Shown here piece by piece: positions 9,154 through 17,145 of a stretch of 64,000 nucleotides of DNA. Under the pieces are notes generated by a model. It was not told the origin of the DNA. It worked only from the letters and a program-made list of their open reading frames with translations, and did no database searches. The stretch is from Lysinibacillus parviboronicapiens. GTDB taxonomy: Bacteria; Bacillota; Bacilli; Bacillales_A; Planococcaceae. Position 1 is the stretch's first letter. The number at the start of each line of letters is the position of its first letter. The stretch spans positions 248,001-312,000 of the forward strand of contig NZ_PYWI01000002.1 of assembly GCF_003049575.1 (NCBI RefSeq), written 5' to 3'. The translations under genes were made by a program, and so were the position numbers.

Positions 9154-9509
9154 GATTTTCTTACTAGGTCACCAATTTGAATTTTAGAGTTTCCTGTTAA
9201 ACCACCAGATATTTCTTTGCTATCAACATTTAAACGTTGACGCACCTGTAATGAGGCGAATGAAACGGTAGACATGAGATTTTCTTTATTTTCACAGATG
9301 CACATTTTATCAAATACATCTTTGACAATTAAGTAAGACTTGATAAAGTCTAGCGCACCTAATGATTCACCTGTATCTGGGTCAATAATTTCTTCGCCAG
9401 GAACAAATATTTCTAATGTTTGCCCCTTGCTAATGCCTTTATTTTTACCAACATTAACAACAATTTGATATTCATTAATAATTTTTATGACTTTGTACGT
9501 GTTATTCAT
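9150..9509 (-). CDS. FlgT C-terminal-like domain protein
   Basis: 119 residues. The IVVNVGKNKGISKGQTLEIF, DPDTGESLG and YLIVKDVF pattern resembles the C-terminal beta-barrel (FlgT_C-like) domain found in various envelope proteins. There is no signal peptide. It overlaps the upstream membrane-protein gene by 8 bases, so the two form a translationally coupled pair. Leftward orientation in a rightward early region marks it as cargo expressed in the lysogen. Function unknown. Confidence 0.6.
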   Translation of the reverse strand: MNNTYKVIKIINEYQIVVNVGKNKGISKGQTLEIFVPGEEIIDPDTGESLGALDFIKSYLIVKDVFDKMCICENKENLMSTVSFASLQVRQRLNVDSKEISGGLTGNSKIQIGDLVRKS

Positions 9510-9924
9510 TATTTTTCACTCCTGAAATTTTATTCTTTTGTCTGAAAAGCAAATGATGTAGACCTTTGAAAACATTTTTTTCACTGTCATTTAAGTTTAT
9601 CATAGCCAAGATTATCATGTGATTGAGATTGGCAAACATTGCTTCGTACTCATCAAGAATTTCATTTTTCTTATCAAATTCTTTTGAGAGTGCATGGTGC
9701 TTATCAGATATGTCTTTCACAGTTTTATAAAACGTTTGGTAACGTATGTAAAAGTCGATAAAAAAACCTATTATGCAAAATATAAAACCTATCAACAACC
9801 AACAGATAAGCCATGCGAATTGGAACTTATAATACGTCAAAACGGCAAAAATTAAGGCTTCAATGGTTAAAAGTAAAGGAAACCAGAATGTGATATTAAA
9901 TTTGGGTGTTACCAATAAATTCAC
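9502..9924 (-). CDS. Two-TM membrane protein with coiled coil
   Basis: 140 residues: transmembrane helices at about 9-27 and 33-53, then a charged helix (KTVKDISDKHHALSKEFDKK) likely to form a coiled coil in the cytoplasm. GTG start with a weak AGGTAG site. It pairs with the overlapping FlgT_C-like gene. A membrane anchor plus a small beta-barrel partner in a phage cargo position suggests a lysogenic-conversion or superinfection-exclusion unit, but nothing in the sequence proves it. Confidence 0.6.
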   Translation of the reverse strand: MNLLVTPKFNITFWFPLLLTIEALIFAVLTYYKFQFAWLICWLLIGFIFCIIGFFIDFYIRYQTFYKTVKDISDKHHALSKEFDKKNEILDEYEAMFANLNHMIILAMINLNDSEKNVFKGLHHLLFRQKNKISGVKNNE

Positions 9925-9976
9925 CTACCTTTCTATCCAAATTGTAACAGAAAGGTAATCGGAAGGAGGAAATTAA

Positions 9977-10735
9977 TTGAATTTAGTAGTTATCCAAAAT
10001 AGACAAGCAGTAACTACATCATTGCAGGTTGCTGAGTCATTTGAAAAAGAAGTAAAGCATGTTAACGAAGTAATAAGAAAACTCACGGTCGAAAATTCGG
10101 CAGTGAAAAAATTCTTTAAAGAAAGTACCTATAGGAACGATCGTGGTCGTGAATATCCAATGTACTACATGAACCGTGACGGCTTCACCTTACTGGCAAT
10201 GGGTTTCAATGGAAAGAAAGCACTTGAATTCAAACTTAGATACATCGAAGCCTTTAACCAAATGGAACAAACCTTATTAGAACAACCACAACCGGGTTAT
10301 CATTTGCCTTCCACATTCAAAGAGGCTCTCTACATGCTCGCTGAGTCTGTGGATGAAAACGACAAGTTGAAACAGCAAATCGAAAATGACAAAGAAAAGG
10401 TCATTCTAGCAAATGCAATTACAACAAGTGATGAAGGTTTACTTGTGGAAGCTGCTGCAAAATATATGCGCCAAAACGGTGTAAATATCGGACGTGACAG
10501 ACTATTCAAATGGTTACGCGGACAAGGATACTTAGTTAGTCGTCAAGGTCGCGAGTACAACATGCCAACTCAGAAATCACTCAATCAAGGACTTATAAAA
10601 ATTCATAGCCACCTGTTCTACGATTCAGAGGGTGAACTCAAAACGAGTCGTCAAGTGGTGGTAACAGGTAAAGGCTTGATGTTCTTCATTAATAAATTTT
10701 TACATGATGGACAACTAGCTTTGCGATTGGATTAA
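9977..10735 (+). CDS. Phage antirepressor, Rha N-terminal plus KilAC C-terminal
   Basis: 252 residues. Residues 1-100 match the Rha/pRha domain (SFEKEVKHVNEVIRKL, YPMYYMNRDGFTLLAMGF, KALEFKLRYIEAFNQME). Residues about 145-250 match the KilAC/ANT DNA-binding domain (RDRLFKWLRGQGYL, VTGKGLMFFINKF). Such fusions counteract lysogenic repressors or regulate early genes. TTG start with GGAAGGAGGA six bases away. Followed closely by a small HTH gene. Confidence 0.93.
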   Translation: MNLVVIQNRQAVTTSLQVAESFEKEVKHVNEVIRKLTVENSAVKKFFKESTYRNDRGREYPMYYMNRDGFTLLAMGFNGKKALEFKLRYIEAFNQMEQTLLEQPQPGYHLPSTFKEALYMLAESVDENDKLKQQIENDKEKVILANAITTSDEGLLVEAAAKYMRQNGVNIGRDRLFKWLRGQGYLVSRQGREYNMPTQKSLNQGLIKIHSHLFYDSEGELKTSRQVVVTGKGLMFFINKFLHDGQLALRLD

Positions 10736-10751
10736 GGAAGGAGGCTATAGC

Positions 10752-10934
10752 ATGTCAGAAGATTTAGGAGTACAAGTTCGGTCAGAACTTTTCAAACGAA
10801 AGTTGAGCCAAAAGAAATTGGCTGAAATGGTTGGCATTTCAAATGCTTATCTATCGGACATTATTCGCGGACGCAAAGATGGTCCGAAGGCTCAGGAACA
10901 CATCAAGCATATTCGTAAAATTTTATGCATTTAG
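10752..10934 (+). CDS. Small XRE-type HTH protein (60 aa)
   Basis: A single HTH_3 domain fills the protein (LSQKKLAEMVGISNAYLSDI as helices 2-3). Cro-sized, with a strong GGAAGGAGG site, in the early operon after the antirepressor. Probably an early transcriptional regulator. Confidence 0.85.
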   Translation: MSEDLGVQVRSELFKRKLSQKKLAEMVGISNAYLSDIIRGRKDGPKAQEHIKHIRKILCI

Positions 10935-10952
10935 GAAAGAGGATGATGTTTA

Positions 10953-11273
10953 GTGCATCAGTTGCAAGTGAATTTAACTATTCCAGTGCCAGATGATTAT
11001 GTGTTAATCATGAAAGTTGAACTTGAAGAATTACAACAAGATAGGTTAAACGGTGTCTATTGGACAATGGTTGATTTAGAAAATCGTATTGGTAAAAAGC
11101 AAGTGTGGATTAAAGAAAATATATTGTATCCGCAAAAATTCAAAAGACAGTTAGATGTTTCACAAGGTGGATTTGTTTATTATCCAAAGGCAAAAGGTGA
11201 AAAGTGGAGTTTCTTAGCTTCTAAGATGTCACAGTTTTTGGAAGATAACTTCTACACAATTTTTAAAGGGTAG
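10953..11273 (+). CDS. DUF771 phage protein
   Basis: 106 residues. The C-terminal two-thirds (NGVYWTMVDLENRIGKKQVW, LDVSQGGFVYYPKAKGEKWS) are a clear DUF771 match, a helix-turn-helix-like early protein widespread in Firmicutes phages. Biochemical role unknown. GTG start. Confidence 0.85.
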   Translation: MHQLQVNLTIPVPDDYVLIMKVELEELQQDRLNGVYWTMVDLENRIGKKQVWIKENILYPQKFKRQLDVSQGGFVYYPKAKGEKWSFLASKMSQFLEDNFYTIFKG

Positions 11274-11283
11274 GTGAAACCAA

Positions 11284-11385
11284 ATGAAAATCAAAGTAGC
11301 AGAGTGGTTGGCATTACCGATAGAACAACGATTAGCTTTGATTAGTAACGCGATTAATAAAGCTGTAGCATCACGTCAAAAGTAA
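11284..11385 (+). CDS. Small early protein (33 aa)
   Basis: MKIKVAEWLALPIEQRLALI followed by a basic tail; one amphipathic helix. GTAGGTGAAACC lies upstream, and it is tightly spaced after the DUF771 gene. Function unknown. It ends at the first copy of an 18-bp direct repeat. Confidence 0.55.
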   Translation: MKIKVAEWLALPIEQRLALISNAINKAVASRQK

Positions 11386-11572
11386 ATCTATCAAACTATT
11401 TGGAGGTTGATTGAGTGGGAACAAAAATAATGCCTGCTGAAACAATGCAATGTAAATGCAACGTGTGCAGTAAAGAATTTCATATAGAAGAGGCTCTATA
11501 TTGCACAATCTGTGGAACAAAATTGGATTTAAAAAATGCAGTTATTAAAACAGGAGTAAATCTATCAAACTA
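11381..11572 (+). repeat. 18-bp direct repeat flanking the zinc-ribbon gene
   Basis: AGTAAATCTATCAAACTA occurs exactly at 11381-11398 and 11555-11572. Each copy overlaps or follows a stop codon. It suggests insertion or duplication of the small zinc-ribbon cassette by recombination between short repeats. Confidence 0.75.
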
Positions 11573-11573
11573 A
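11415..11573 (+). CDS. Small zinc-ribbon protein (52 aa)
   Basis: Four Cys in CKCNVC plus CTICG form a treble-clef or zinc-ribbon-like pair. GTG start behind TTGGAGGTTG. The gene is bracketed by two copies of AGTAAATCTATCAAACTA (11381-11398 and 11555-11572), the second overlapping its own stop codon. Function unknown. Confidence 0.62.
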   Translation: MGTKIMPAETMQCKCNVCSKEFHIEEALYCTICGTKLDLKNAVIKTGVNLSN

Positions 11574-11590
11574 AAAGGAGAGTGAAGAGT

Positions 11591-11791
11591 GTGGAGGACA
11601 ATAAAAAAGCCTCACAAGTTGCTGGAACAACAAGTGAGTTATTTAAAGATATAAAAGTCTCTATCGATTTTGAAAATATTGCAGAGTTAAGGGAATTGCT
11701 CCAAAAGGCTACCGACCAATTAGAGCAACTTGAAAAAACTCTAAAAGAAATCAATCAATTTAAAGCTGTAATTAAAACATTAAAAGTTTAA
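11591..11791 (+). CDS. Small coiled-coil protein
   Basis: About 66 residues, rich in Leu/Glu/Lys heptads (ELRELLQKATDQLEQLEKTL). I prefer the GTG of the GTGGAGGAC motif because AAGGAG is 10 bases before it; a GTG nine bases earlier is only one base from that site. The start codon lies within a copy of the prophage-wide TGTGGARGRC motif. Its 3' end overlaps the convergent gene by 12 bases. Function unknown. Confidence 0.55.
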   Translation: MEDNKKASQVAGTTSELFKDIKVSIDFENIAELRELLQKATDQLEQLEKTLKEINQFKAVIKTLKV

Positions 11792-12100
11792 TTTTTTAAC
11801 AAAGTATTCTGAACTAGCTGTATCAAGCATGGTTTGCCAGTCTTCAAAACTCGAATGATTTACAACATGTACATCGAACTCATCATCAGGAATCGCTTCA
11901 AAATCTTCTTGTGTTTCGACGATGAAGTTACCAGCTTTTAAGAATTCATCAAAAGAATTATATTTTGTGTATTTTGACATAAATGCTTTGTTTAAAAGTT
12001 CATCAAATGAAACTTCTAAACTATCTAGTTTCTGAGCTGCTTGTCCAACTGATTTTAATTCTTTTTCAAGTTCATCAAAGCCATCAAATTTAAATGACAT
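11780..12100 (-). CDS. Conserved phage protein of unknown function (106 aa)
   Basis: Acidic soluble protein starting MSFKFDGFDELEKELKSVGQ, with the NSFDEFLKAGNF and EDFEAIPDDEFD pattern I associate with a small family common in Bacillus phages; no function is known. The ATG behind AAAGGAGGTGATTAGT is a textbook start. It faces the XRE gene across a perfect palindrome, so it is probably controlled by it. Confidence 0.68.
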   Translation of the reverse strand: MSFKFDGFDELEKELKSVGQAAQKLDSLEVSFDELLNKAFMSKYTKYNSFDEFLKAGNFIVETQEDFEAIPDDEFDVHVVNHSSFEDWQTMLDTASSEYFVKKLNF

Positions 12101-12151
12101 ACTAATCACCTCCTTTCAACGAATCTAGGAATGTATGTTCTTGTTTCTAAT

Positions 12152-12173
12152 ATAACACAACATATTGTGTTAT
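12152..12173. promoter_or_regulatory. 22-bp perfect palindrome, probable operator
   Basis: ATAACACAA-CATA-TTGTGTTAT lies between the leftward unknown gene and the rightward XRE gene. It is the likely binding site of that XRE protein, and differs in sequence and spacing from the ACTAAA-type operators of the main repressor. Confidence 0.7.
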
Positions 12174-12196
12174 TCAAAGTAAGGAGTGGCTAAATA

Positions 12197-12385
12197 TTGA
12201 AACTTAGGTTGAAAGAAATTAGAGAATATAGAGGTTTATCACGTTATCGTCTTGCAAAAATATCAGGTGTAAATGATTCAACATTACAAATGATTGAAAA
12301 CAGTGAGAATCCCAATCCAACATTCAAGATAATGTGTAAAATCGCTGATGCTTTGGAAGTAAGTTTAGATGATTTAAGAGGTTAA
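12197..12385 (+). CDS. Small XRE transcriptional regulator (62 aa)
   Basis: HTH_3 domain across the whole protein (LSRYRLAKISGVNDSTLQMI, then FKIMCKIADALEVSLDDL). TTG start behind AAGGAGTGG. It is divergent from the 106-aa gene with the palindrome between them, a self-contained secondary switch. Confidence 0.87.
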   Translation: MKLRLKEIREYRGLSRYRLAKISGVNDSTLQMIENSENPNPTFKIMCKIADALEVSLDDLRG

Positions 12386-12406
12386 TAACTATTAGGAGGA
12401 ATAAAC

Positions 12407-12826
12407 ATGCAAGCATTATTAAACGTAAAAGGTACGAAGTTGTCAGTGATTGGTCTTAACATCAATGAGGACCAATTCACAAGTGTACAAGTTCTAGATG
12501 CAAAAGGGAAAGTAACAACACATTATGACATCAAGCATGCTTCATATGTTCCTGAAGGAGCGAGTGTAATTGATCTAAAAGAAGCGCTCGAATTTCCTGA
12601 TGCGAATAAGCAGGTTGTGGATGACCTTAATCAGCTCCTTATAGATTCTAGAGATCATCTAAAGGACTTAGGAAATCAAATAATTCAGGAAGTGTTAGTC
12701 CATAACGGATTACCTTTTGGAGATAGTGCACTACCTAACCTAGCAAAAGAATACAAGGAACATAGTGATTACATCGATGGTGTTGCATCAGCTTTAGAGG
12801 TTGTAAAAAGTGACAACTATGCTTAA
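12407..12826 (+). CDS. Hypothetical phage protein (139 aa)
   Basis: I do not recognise it. The N-terminal half looks beta-rich (LLNVKGTKLSVIGLNINEDQ); the C-terminal half is helical. AGGAGGAATAAAC precedes the ATG. It sits in the early rightward operon before small genes and the Gam-like gene. Confidence 0.6.
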   Translation: MQALLNVKGTKLSVIGLNINEDQFTSVQVLDAKGKVTTHYDIKHASYVPEGASVIDLKEALEFPDANKQVVDDLNQLLIDSRDHLKDLGNQIIQEVLVHNGLPFGDSALPNLAKEYKEHSDYIDGVASALEVVKSDNYA

Positions 12827-12863
12827 ACGTGCTGCTGATAATTGAGGGGGAGGTGAATGAGTG

Positions 12864-12989
12864 ATGAATAACTTTGAGCGTTTGGAGTTACAGCGATTCC
12901 AAGAAGAAGAGGAACAAGCTGAACGTGAAGCTTTCGTGGCTATTAACGGATTTTTTGAAAATGAAGAGGATAACTATTACCACGGATAA
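12864..12989 (+). CDS. Small acidic early protein (41 aa)
   Basis: Begins MNNFERLELQRFQEEEEQ and is strongly Glu-rich and helical. GGAGGTGA is seven bases before the ATG. Function unknown. Confidence 0.5.
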   Translation: MNNFERLELQRFQEEEEQAEREAFVAINGFFENEEDNYYHG

Positions 12990-13072
12990 TATCAAATTTT
13001 TGTATAGTTATCAGCTGACATTTGCAGTATTTTTACTATAATTTCGAAAAACGCAAACAAGTAGGTGATTCC

Positions 13073-13267
13073 ATGCACAACCGTACAGGCTATACACACG
13101 CAGAATACGACCGTGAATCGGAATACTGGCAAGACATAGAGGATGCGCAGCAAGCGCAAATCGAGGCACAAAAAAACTTGTCAAAGGCGGCAACCGATGA
13201 CAAGCAGATACAAAATTTAAAACAACCTAAAATCACTGGTATTGTACCACAGGAGGAACCAAAATGA
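13073..13267 (+). CDS. Small hypothetical early protein (64 aa)
   Basis: Starts at MHNRTGYTHAEYDRESEYWQ behind GTAGGTGATT rather than at an upstream TTG. Helical, Gln/Ala-rich centre. The stop overlaps the next ATG by four bases (ATGA), so the two genes are coupled. Confidence 0.58.
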   Translation: MHNRTGYTHAEYDRESEYWQDIEDAQQAQIEAQKNLSKAATDDKQIQNLKQPKITGIVPQEEPK

Positions 13268-14280
13268 CAAAGTTTATCGAACAACGTGTAAATGAATTAG
13301 AAAACGAAGTAGCTGAACTGAAATTAATCGTTCATCAAATTCGCGAAAGTAAAGTCATTGATGGTGTGAGTTATGCGGATGAGCCTTGCACAACTAATAC
13401 TGTGGAGGACATCATCGAATTTGAAGGTAAGAAATATCGCAAGGTTAAACGTAAGGCGTGCGAAGGTGACATTATAATGTATTCGGAAATCGGCAATGAT
13501 TGGATGCACATTACACCTAACAAGCCGTATAAAGCTTATAAAGAAGATGGTCCAATTAGATTATTGTTCACTAGGGATAGTGGAGGTCCTTGTAGGGTTT
13601 ATGGTGACGATTTAATTTTAAATGGTTTGGAATCTAAAAACATTAAAGTCTACGAATTAATTGTGGAGGACAAACCACTAACACCAAATCAACAACGTGC
13701 TGCAATTATTGAAAAGGCGAAGAATTTCGTTGAGGATTGCAAAGATAAACTTTTTGTTAGTAGAGATTTAGATTCCGGAAAACTAACAGAGCACAAAAAT
13801 ATTTATAAAGTAAGTGAGTTAAATTCAAAGGCAGATTTCACGATTTGTGATTGCGAATTTATTACTAATGTAGCAAAACGTACAATTGTAGCTCTATTAA
13901 AAGCTAAAAAATCAAGACGAATAGTTGCAAGATGTATCGCCAAATGCAATACATCTGATGTTTATAACGAACACATCGGAAAAGCAATCGCACTAGGACG
14001 AGCGCTTGGTCTTGATATAAGTGAGTTTGAACAGGCGGTGCAACCTACTGAATTGGTTGTTGGACAAATCATCTACTTTACAAATGAACATGGATCTAGC
14101 ATTCATTATCGAATTGATGAAATTAATAAAAATAAAGATTCCGTTTTAACTATTGTAAAAGCTGATGGTTCTGAAAATTTAGTTGGAGAAGATGCCTTTG
14201 CGGATTTTGAAGATGGCAACGAAAACATTAAAGAAGTAATTATCAACGACACTAACGCTATTTATGGAGGTGTTGAGTAA
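13264..14280 (+). CDS. Hypothetical phage protein with N-terminal coiled coil (338 aa)
   Basis: Residues 1-28 form a coiled coil (RVNELENEVAELKLIVHQI). The central part is beta-rich, and near residue 237 the DVYNEHIGKAIALGRALGLD segment is one I have seen in Bacillus phage early proteins without assigned function. Two TGTGGAGGAC motif copies are read in frame as Val-Glu-Asp. The ATGA overlap upstream and the overlapping ATG of the next gene make a tight operon. Confidence 0.62.
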   Translation: MTKFIEQRVNELENEVAELKLIVHQIRESKVIDGVSYADEPCTTNTVEDIIEFEGKKYRKVKRKACEGDIIMYSEIGNDWMHITPNKPYKAYKEDGPIRLLFTRDSGGPCRVYGDDLILNGLESKNIKVYELIVEDKPLTPNQQRAAIIEKAKNFVEDCKDKLFVSRDLDSGKLTEHKNIYKVSELNSKADFTICDCEFITNVAKRTIVALLKAKKSRRIVARCIAKCNTSDVYNEHIGKAIALGRALGLDISEFEQAVQPTELVVGQIIYFTNEHGSSIHYRIDEINKNKDSVLTIVKADGSENLVGEDAFADFEDGNENIKEVIINDTNAIYGGVE

Positions 14281-14843
14281 TGTTAGCAAACAAACTCGAA
14301 CAATTAGACGAGCAGTTACAAGATAAAGTGAACAAGCCTTCCAAAGAGGAAGCTAACGAACATTTCAAAATCGACAATCTAGCATCTGCTGATTGGGCAT
14401 TACGCAAGATTTCTATTAACAACAAGGAATTAAAGGACAAAGAAGAACTCTTTGCTCAGTATGAAGCGTGGATTAAGGAAGAACGCTTAAAAACGCAAGA
14501 TAACAACAGCTACTTTGAATATTTACTCACAGATTATCATGCGCGTGTATTAGCCGAAAATCCAAAACAAAAATCGATTAGCACACAAAACGGTAAAGTT
14601 CAATCTACTACTCGAAAGCCATCCATTGTAAAACCAGAAAAAGATAGCCTTCCACAGTTGATTGAGTACGCAGAACAAAATGACTTCAATAAATTTGTGG
14701 AAGTTAACAAGGAACTAAAGTGGACTGAATTTAAAAAAGAATTAACGCTAACGGATGATTTGAAAGTTGTTGATTCTAATGGTCAAGTCGTTCCAAACAT
14801 TCAAATTTCAGAAGGTGGCACAACATTCAAAATCACAACATAG
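14280..14843 (+). CDS. Gam-like host-nuclease inhibitor
   Basis: 187 residues resembling Mu Gam-like proteins (FKIDNLASADWALRKISINN, then YFEYLLTDYHARV), which bind DNA ends and shield phage DNA from RecBCD/AddAB-type exonucleases. The C-terminal region has an extra beta segment. It overlaps the preceding stop and lies two genes upstream of the recombination ATPase, the usual neighbourhood for such proteins. Confidence 0.75.
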   Translation: MLANKLEQLDEQLQDKVNKPSKEEANEHFKIDNLASADWALRKISINNKELKDKEELFAQYEAWIKEERLKTQDNNSYFEYLLTDYHARVLAENPKQKSISTQNGKVQSTTRKPSIVKPEKDSLPQLIEYAEQNDFNKFVEVNKELKWTEFKKELTLTDDLKVVDSNGQVVPNIQISEGGTTFKITT

Positions 14844-14853
14844 GAGGATAACC

Positions 14854-15060
14854 ATGGTACAAGTAAATGGCTTAACAGATGCATTATCAGAAGTTGATAA
14901 CTTTAAAGATTCTGCAGTATCAGAAATAAATTCTGCTATCTACTTACTTTCAGACATCGATTTCGAAGTCAATTCAGAAGAAGATGTGCAGTATATCCAG
15001 TCAGAAGTAAAAAGTGCAATTGATTCTTTAAAAGAAGCGCTCAATACATTAGAAAGCTAA
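14854..15060 (+). CDS. Small hypothetical protein (68 aa)
   Basis: Acidic helical protein (VNGLTDALSEVDNFKDSAVS). Start fixed by TAGGAGGATAACC. Located between the Gam-like gene and the recombination genes; likely accessory to them. Not recognised. Confidence 0.58.
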   Translation: MVQVNGLTDALSEVDNFKDSAVSEINSAIYLLSDIDFEVNSEEDVQYIQSEVKSAIDSLKEALNTLES

Positions 15061-15077
15061 TTAGGAGGAAAAACACA

Positions 15078-15455
15078 TTGAAAAAATTACTCAATCAAAA
15101 AGAACAACACATTGCTTACACTCGTAAGGAAGCTGAAGAAATCGTAGAAAAAGCGAAAGAAAACGTTGGTTTAACAATGTTTAAAATCAACGAGAAATAT
15201 AACAAACATGGTCAATACTTCTTAGTCGACTTAACGTATACATTCAACACTCCAAAAGAAGTGATGGAAAGTAATCCACGAAAAGACGATGCACCAGATG
15301 GTCAAATGGACATGGATGATATGCATGAAGGTGTACCATATACAATCAATCCAGATGGTAGTGTAACAATGGGAAATGCTGACGATGATTTGCCGGAATT
15401 CGAAGATCCTTTTGCTGAGAAAAAGGATGTCCCTGATGAGGACTTGCCATATTAA
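15078..15455 (+). CDS. Hypothetical phage protein (125 aa)
   Basis: TTG start behind TTAGGAGG. Basic helical N-terminus, acidic Asp/Glu/Pro-rich C-terminus (DDDLPEFEDPFAEKKDVPDE). Acidic tails of this kind occur in single-strand-binding proteins, but no OB-fold motif is obvious. Between the Gam-like and Sak4-like genes. Confidence 0.55.
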   Translation: MKKLLNQKEQHIAYTRKEAEEIVEKAKENVGLTMFKINEKYNKHGQYFLVDLTYTFNTPKEVMESNPRKDDAPDGQMDMDDMHEGVPYTINPDGSVTMGNADDDLPEFEDPFAEKKDVPDEDLPY

Positions 15456-15476
15456 TAGAAAAGGAGTGTGGAAGGC

Positions 15477-16403
15477 ATGCAAGTAACAGATGGGATACGC
15501 GAAAAGCAAAAAGCCTTAATCGGAATGGCCGGTCCATCGGGTAGTGGTAAGTCACTAAGTTCACTACTACTCGCATATGGACTGATGAAAGAAGCGCATC
15601 CGGATTTATCAGAAGAAGAAGTGTGGAAGAAAATCGGTGTTGCAGATACAGAGCATAAACGAATGCTGACATACATCGGTCAGCTTCATAACGGAATTAC
15701 AATCGGCTCATTTAAACATATCAACTTCGAGCCACCTTTCAATACGGATCGTTACAACATGGCTATCAAACTATTAAAGCAACAAGGTTGTGAAGCGATT
15801 ATTATCGATAGCCTTTCACATCAATGGCAAGGAGAAGGCGGTGTCGTTGAAACGCATGGCGGCATGCAAGGTAACTCGTTTCAAAACTGGGGCAAGCTTG
15901 CTCCTGAATCTAGCAAATTAACAAAAGGTTTAACAACTCAGGACGTCCACATGATTACGACACTACGAGTGAAAAGTGATTATGTAATTGAATTAGTCGA
16001 AGGCAAAAATGTCCCAAAAAAGGTAGGTATGAAGCCTGTTCAAAAAGATGATATGGAATATGAATTTGATACAGTATTTTCTATCAGCATGGACCACATG
16101 GCGCGAGTGAGTAAGGATATTACAAATTTGTTCGAAGGTGAATTTTTAATCACTGATGAAATCGGTTCTAAGTTATACCGCTATTTAGAGTTAGGTGTGG
16201 ATGTACAAGCAGAGGAACGAGCGTGGCGTGAACAGGAAGAAGTAAATCGTTTAAGTAATGTAACTAAGATCCGTGAGCAGTCTTCCACAGATGATAATGT
16301 AGCAAAAATCGTTTCAGACTGTGAATTTAAAGCAAATCTACAACTAGAAAACATGACCGTAGCAATGGTCGACAAAATCATTAGTTTAATTGGAGGAAAA
16401 TAA
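15477..16403 (+). CDS. Sak4-like recombination ATPase
   Basis: RecA-fold AAA ATPase acting in phage recombination with a partner ssDNA-binding protein. Walker A GPSGSGKS is near residues 18-25, Walker B AIIIDSLSH near 107, and the fold is the size of known Sak4 proteins with a C-terminal extension. The ATG lies ten bases after AAAAGGAG; an in-frame GTG in the TGTGGAAGGC motif is too close. It is followed directly by the DUF669 gene, a pairing typical of these modules. Confidence 0.83.
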   Translation: MQVTDGIREKQKALIGMAGPSGSGKSLSSLLLAYGLMKEAHPDLSEEEVWKKIGVADTEHKRMLTYIGQLHNGITIGSFKHINFEPPFNTDRYNMAIKLLKQQGCEAIIIDSLSHQWQGEGGVVETHGGMQGNSFQNWGKLAPESSKLTKGLTTQDVHMITTLRVKSDYVIELVEGKNVPKKVGMKPVQKDDMEYEFDTVFSISMDHMARVSKDITNLFEGEFLITDEIGSKLYRYLELGVDVQAEERAWREQEEVNRLSNVTKIREQSSTDDNVAKIVSDCEFKANLQLENMTVAMVDKIISLIGGK

Positions 16404-16404
16404 T

Positions 16405-16851
16405 ATGTTCAAAATTAATCATGAAGAAGCAGGTCAAGGGTTCGAATTAATTGCATTAGGTGACTACGAAGTAACAGTAATCAATTACGAAATGAAACAA
16501 GCAAACAGCGGTAACAACCGAATTACAGTAGATTATGAAATTCGTTCAGATGTTCCGCAAAATCATCAAGGGCAAAAGATTTTATACGATGGTTTCACGA
16601 TTACAGATAATGCAATGTGGCGTTTACAAGCAATTTCAAAGGCTGCTAAATTCCCAAATGGAGTAACATTTAATTCTTATAAAGAATGGGCGGATTTATT
16701 ACTACACAAAAATTTAGTAGTTACTGTCGGGCATCGCGAATACAACGGAAATAAATACCCAGAGGTAAAAGGATTTAAAGAATCTCAAGTTGCTCCACCA
16801 GCACTACAAGGTGGCTCAATTACCGTAACGGATGATCAAGTGCCGTTCTAA
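16405..16851 (+). CDS. DUF669 protein, likely phage ssDNA-binding partner
   Basis: 148 residues with the DUF669 layout: beta-rich core (GDYEVTVINYEMKQANSGNN), then KILYDGFTITDNAMWRL, and an acidic tail ending DDQVPF, as SSB-like proteins end. It starts one base after the ATPase stop region, with GGAGG overlapping that gene's end. DUF669 genes are usually next to recombination ATPases; the ssDNA-binding role is inferred from this. Confidence 0.8.
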   Translation: MFKINHEEAGQGFELIALGDYEVTVINYEMKQANSGNNRITVDYEIRSDVPQNHQGQKILYDGFTITDNAMWRLQAISKAAKFPNGVTFNSYKEWADLLLHKNLVVTVGHREYNGNKYPEVKGFKESQVAPPALQGGSITVTDDQVPF

Positions 16852-16863
16852 TAAAAATTTCAT

Positions 16864-16899
16864 AGAGAGGTCTGTTTTAGGCGGACTTCTCTTTTTTAT
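16864..16899 (+). terminator. Terminator after the recombination genes
   Basis: AGAGAGGTCTG pairs with CGGACTTCTCT (two G-T pairs), followed by T6. It splits the early operon from the replication genes. Confidence 0.75.
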
Positions 16900-16931
16900 A
16901 CCCAAATTTAGATTTTTAGGAGTGAAATACT

Positions 16932-17141
16932 ATGAAAAGGAATGATTCTTGGAGTGCTGTAGCTAAAGAATTGCTTAAATGCCCACATCCGAATTGTCAC
17001 CATGTTGGACAAGTAATAACAAAAGCACATTGTCGCATTCATCATAATATGGAACGTGAGGAAATGAAAAAGAAATACGGTATGCCATTTAGGCTGATTA
17101 CTAGAAGTGAAGAACAAGTAAAGGCATTAGTGAAAAGGTGA
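16932..17141 (+). CDS. Small zinc-finger protein (69 aa)
   Basis: CPHPNCHHV and AHCRIHHNMER provide a C-x4-C...C-x3-H zinc site, and the KKKYGMPF tail resembles MucR/Ros-like small DNA-binding proteins. It ends four bases before the primase start, so it may assist replication. Confidence 0.68.
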   Translation: MKRNDSWSAVAKELLKCPHPNCHHVGQVITKAHCRIHHNMEREEMKKKYGMPFRLITRSEEQVKALVKR

Positions 17142-17145
17142 TGAA

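Noticed and set aside
9977-12385. Arbitrium-type communication (aimR/aimP)
   Set aside because: No TPR receptor and no small exported peptide gene; the regulators here are XRE, Rha/KilAC and DUF771 types.
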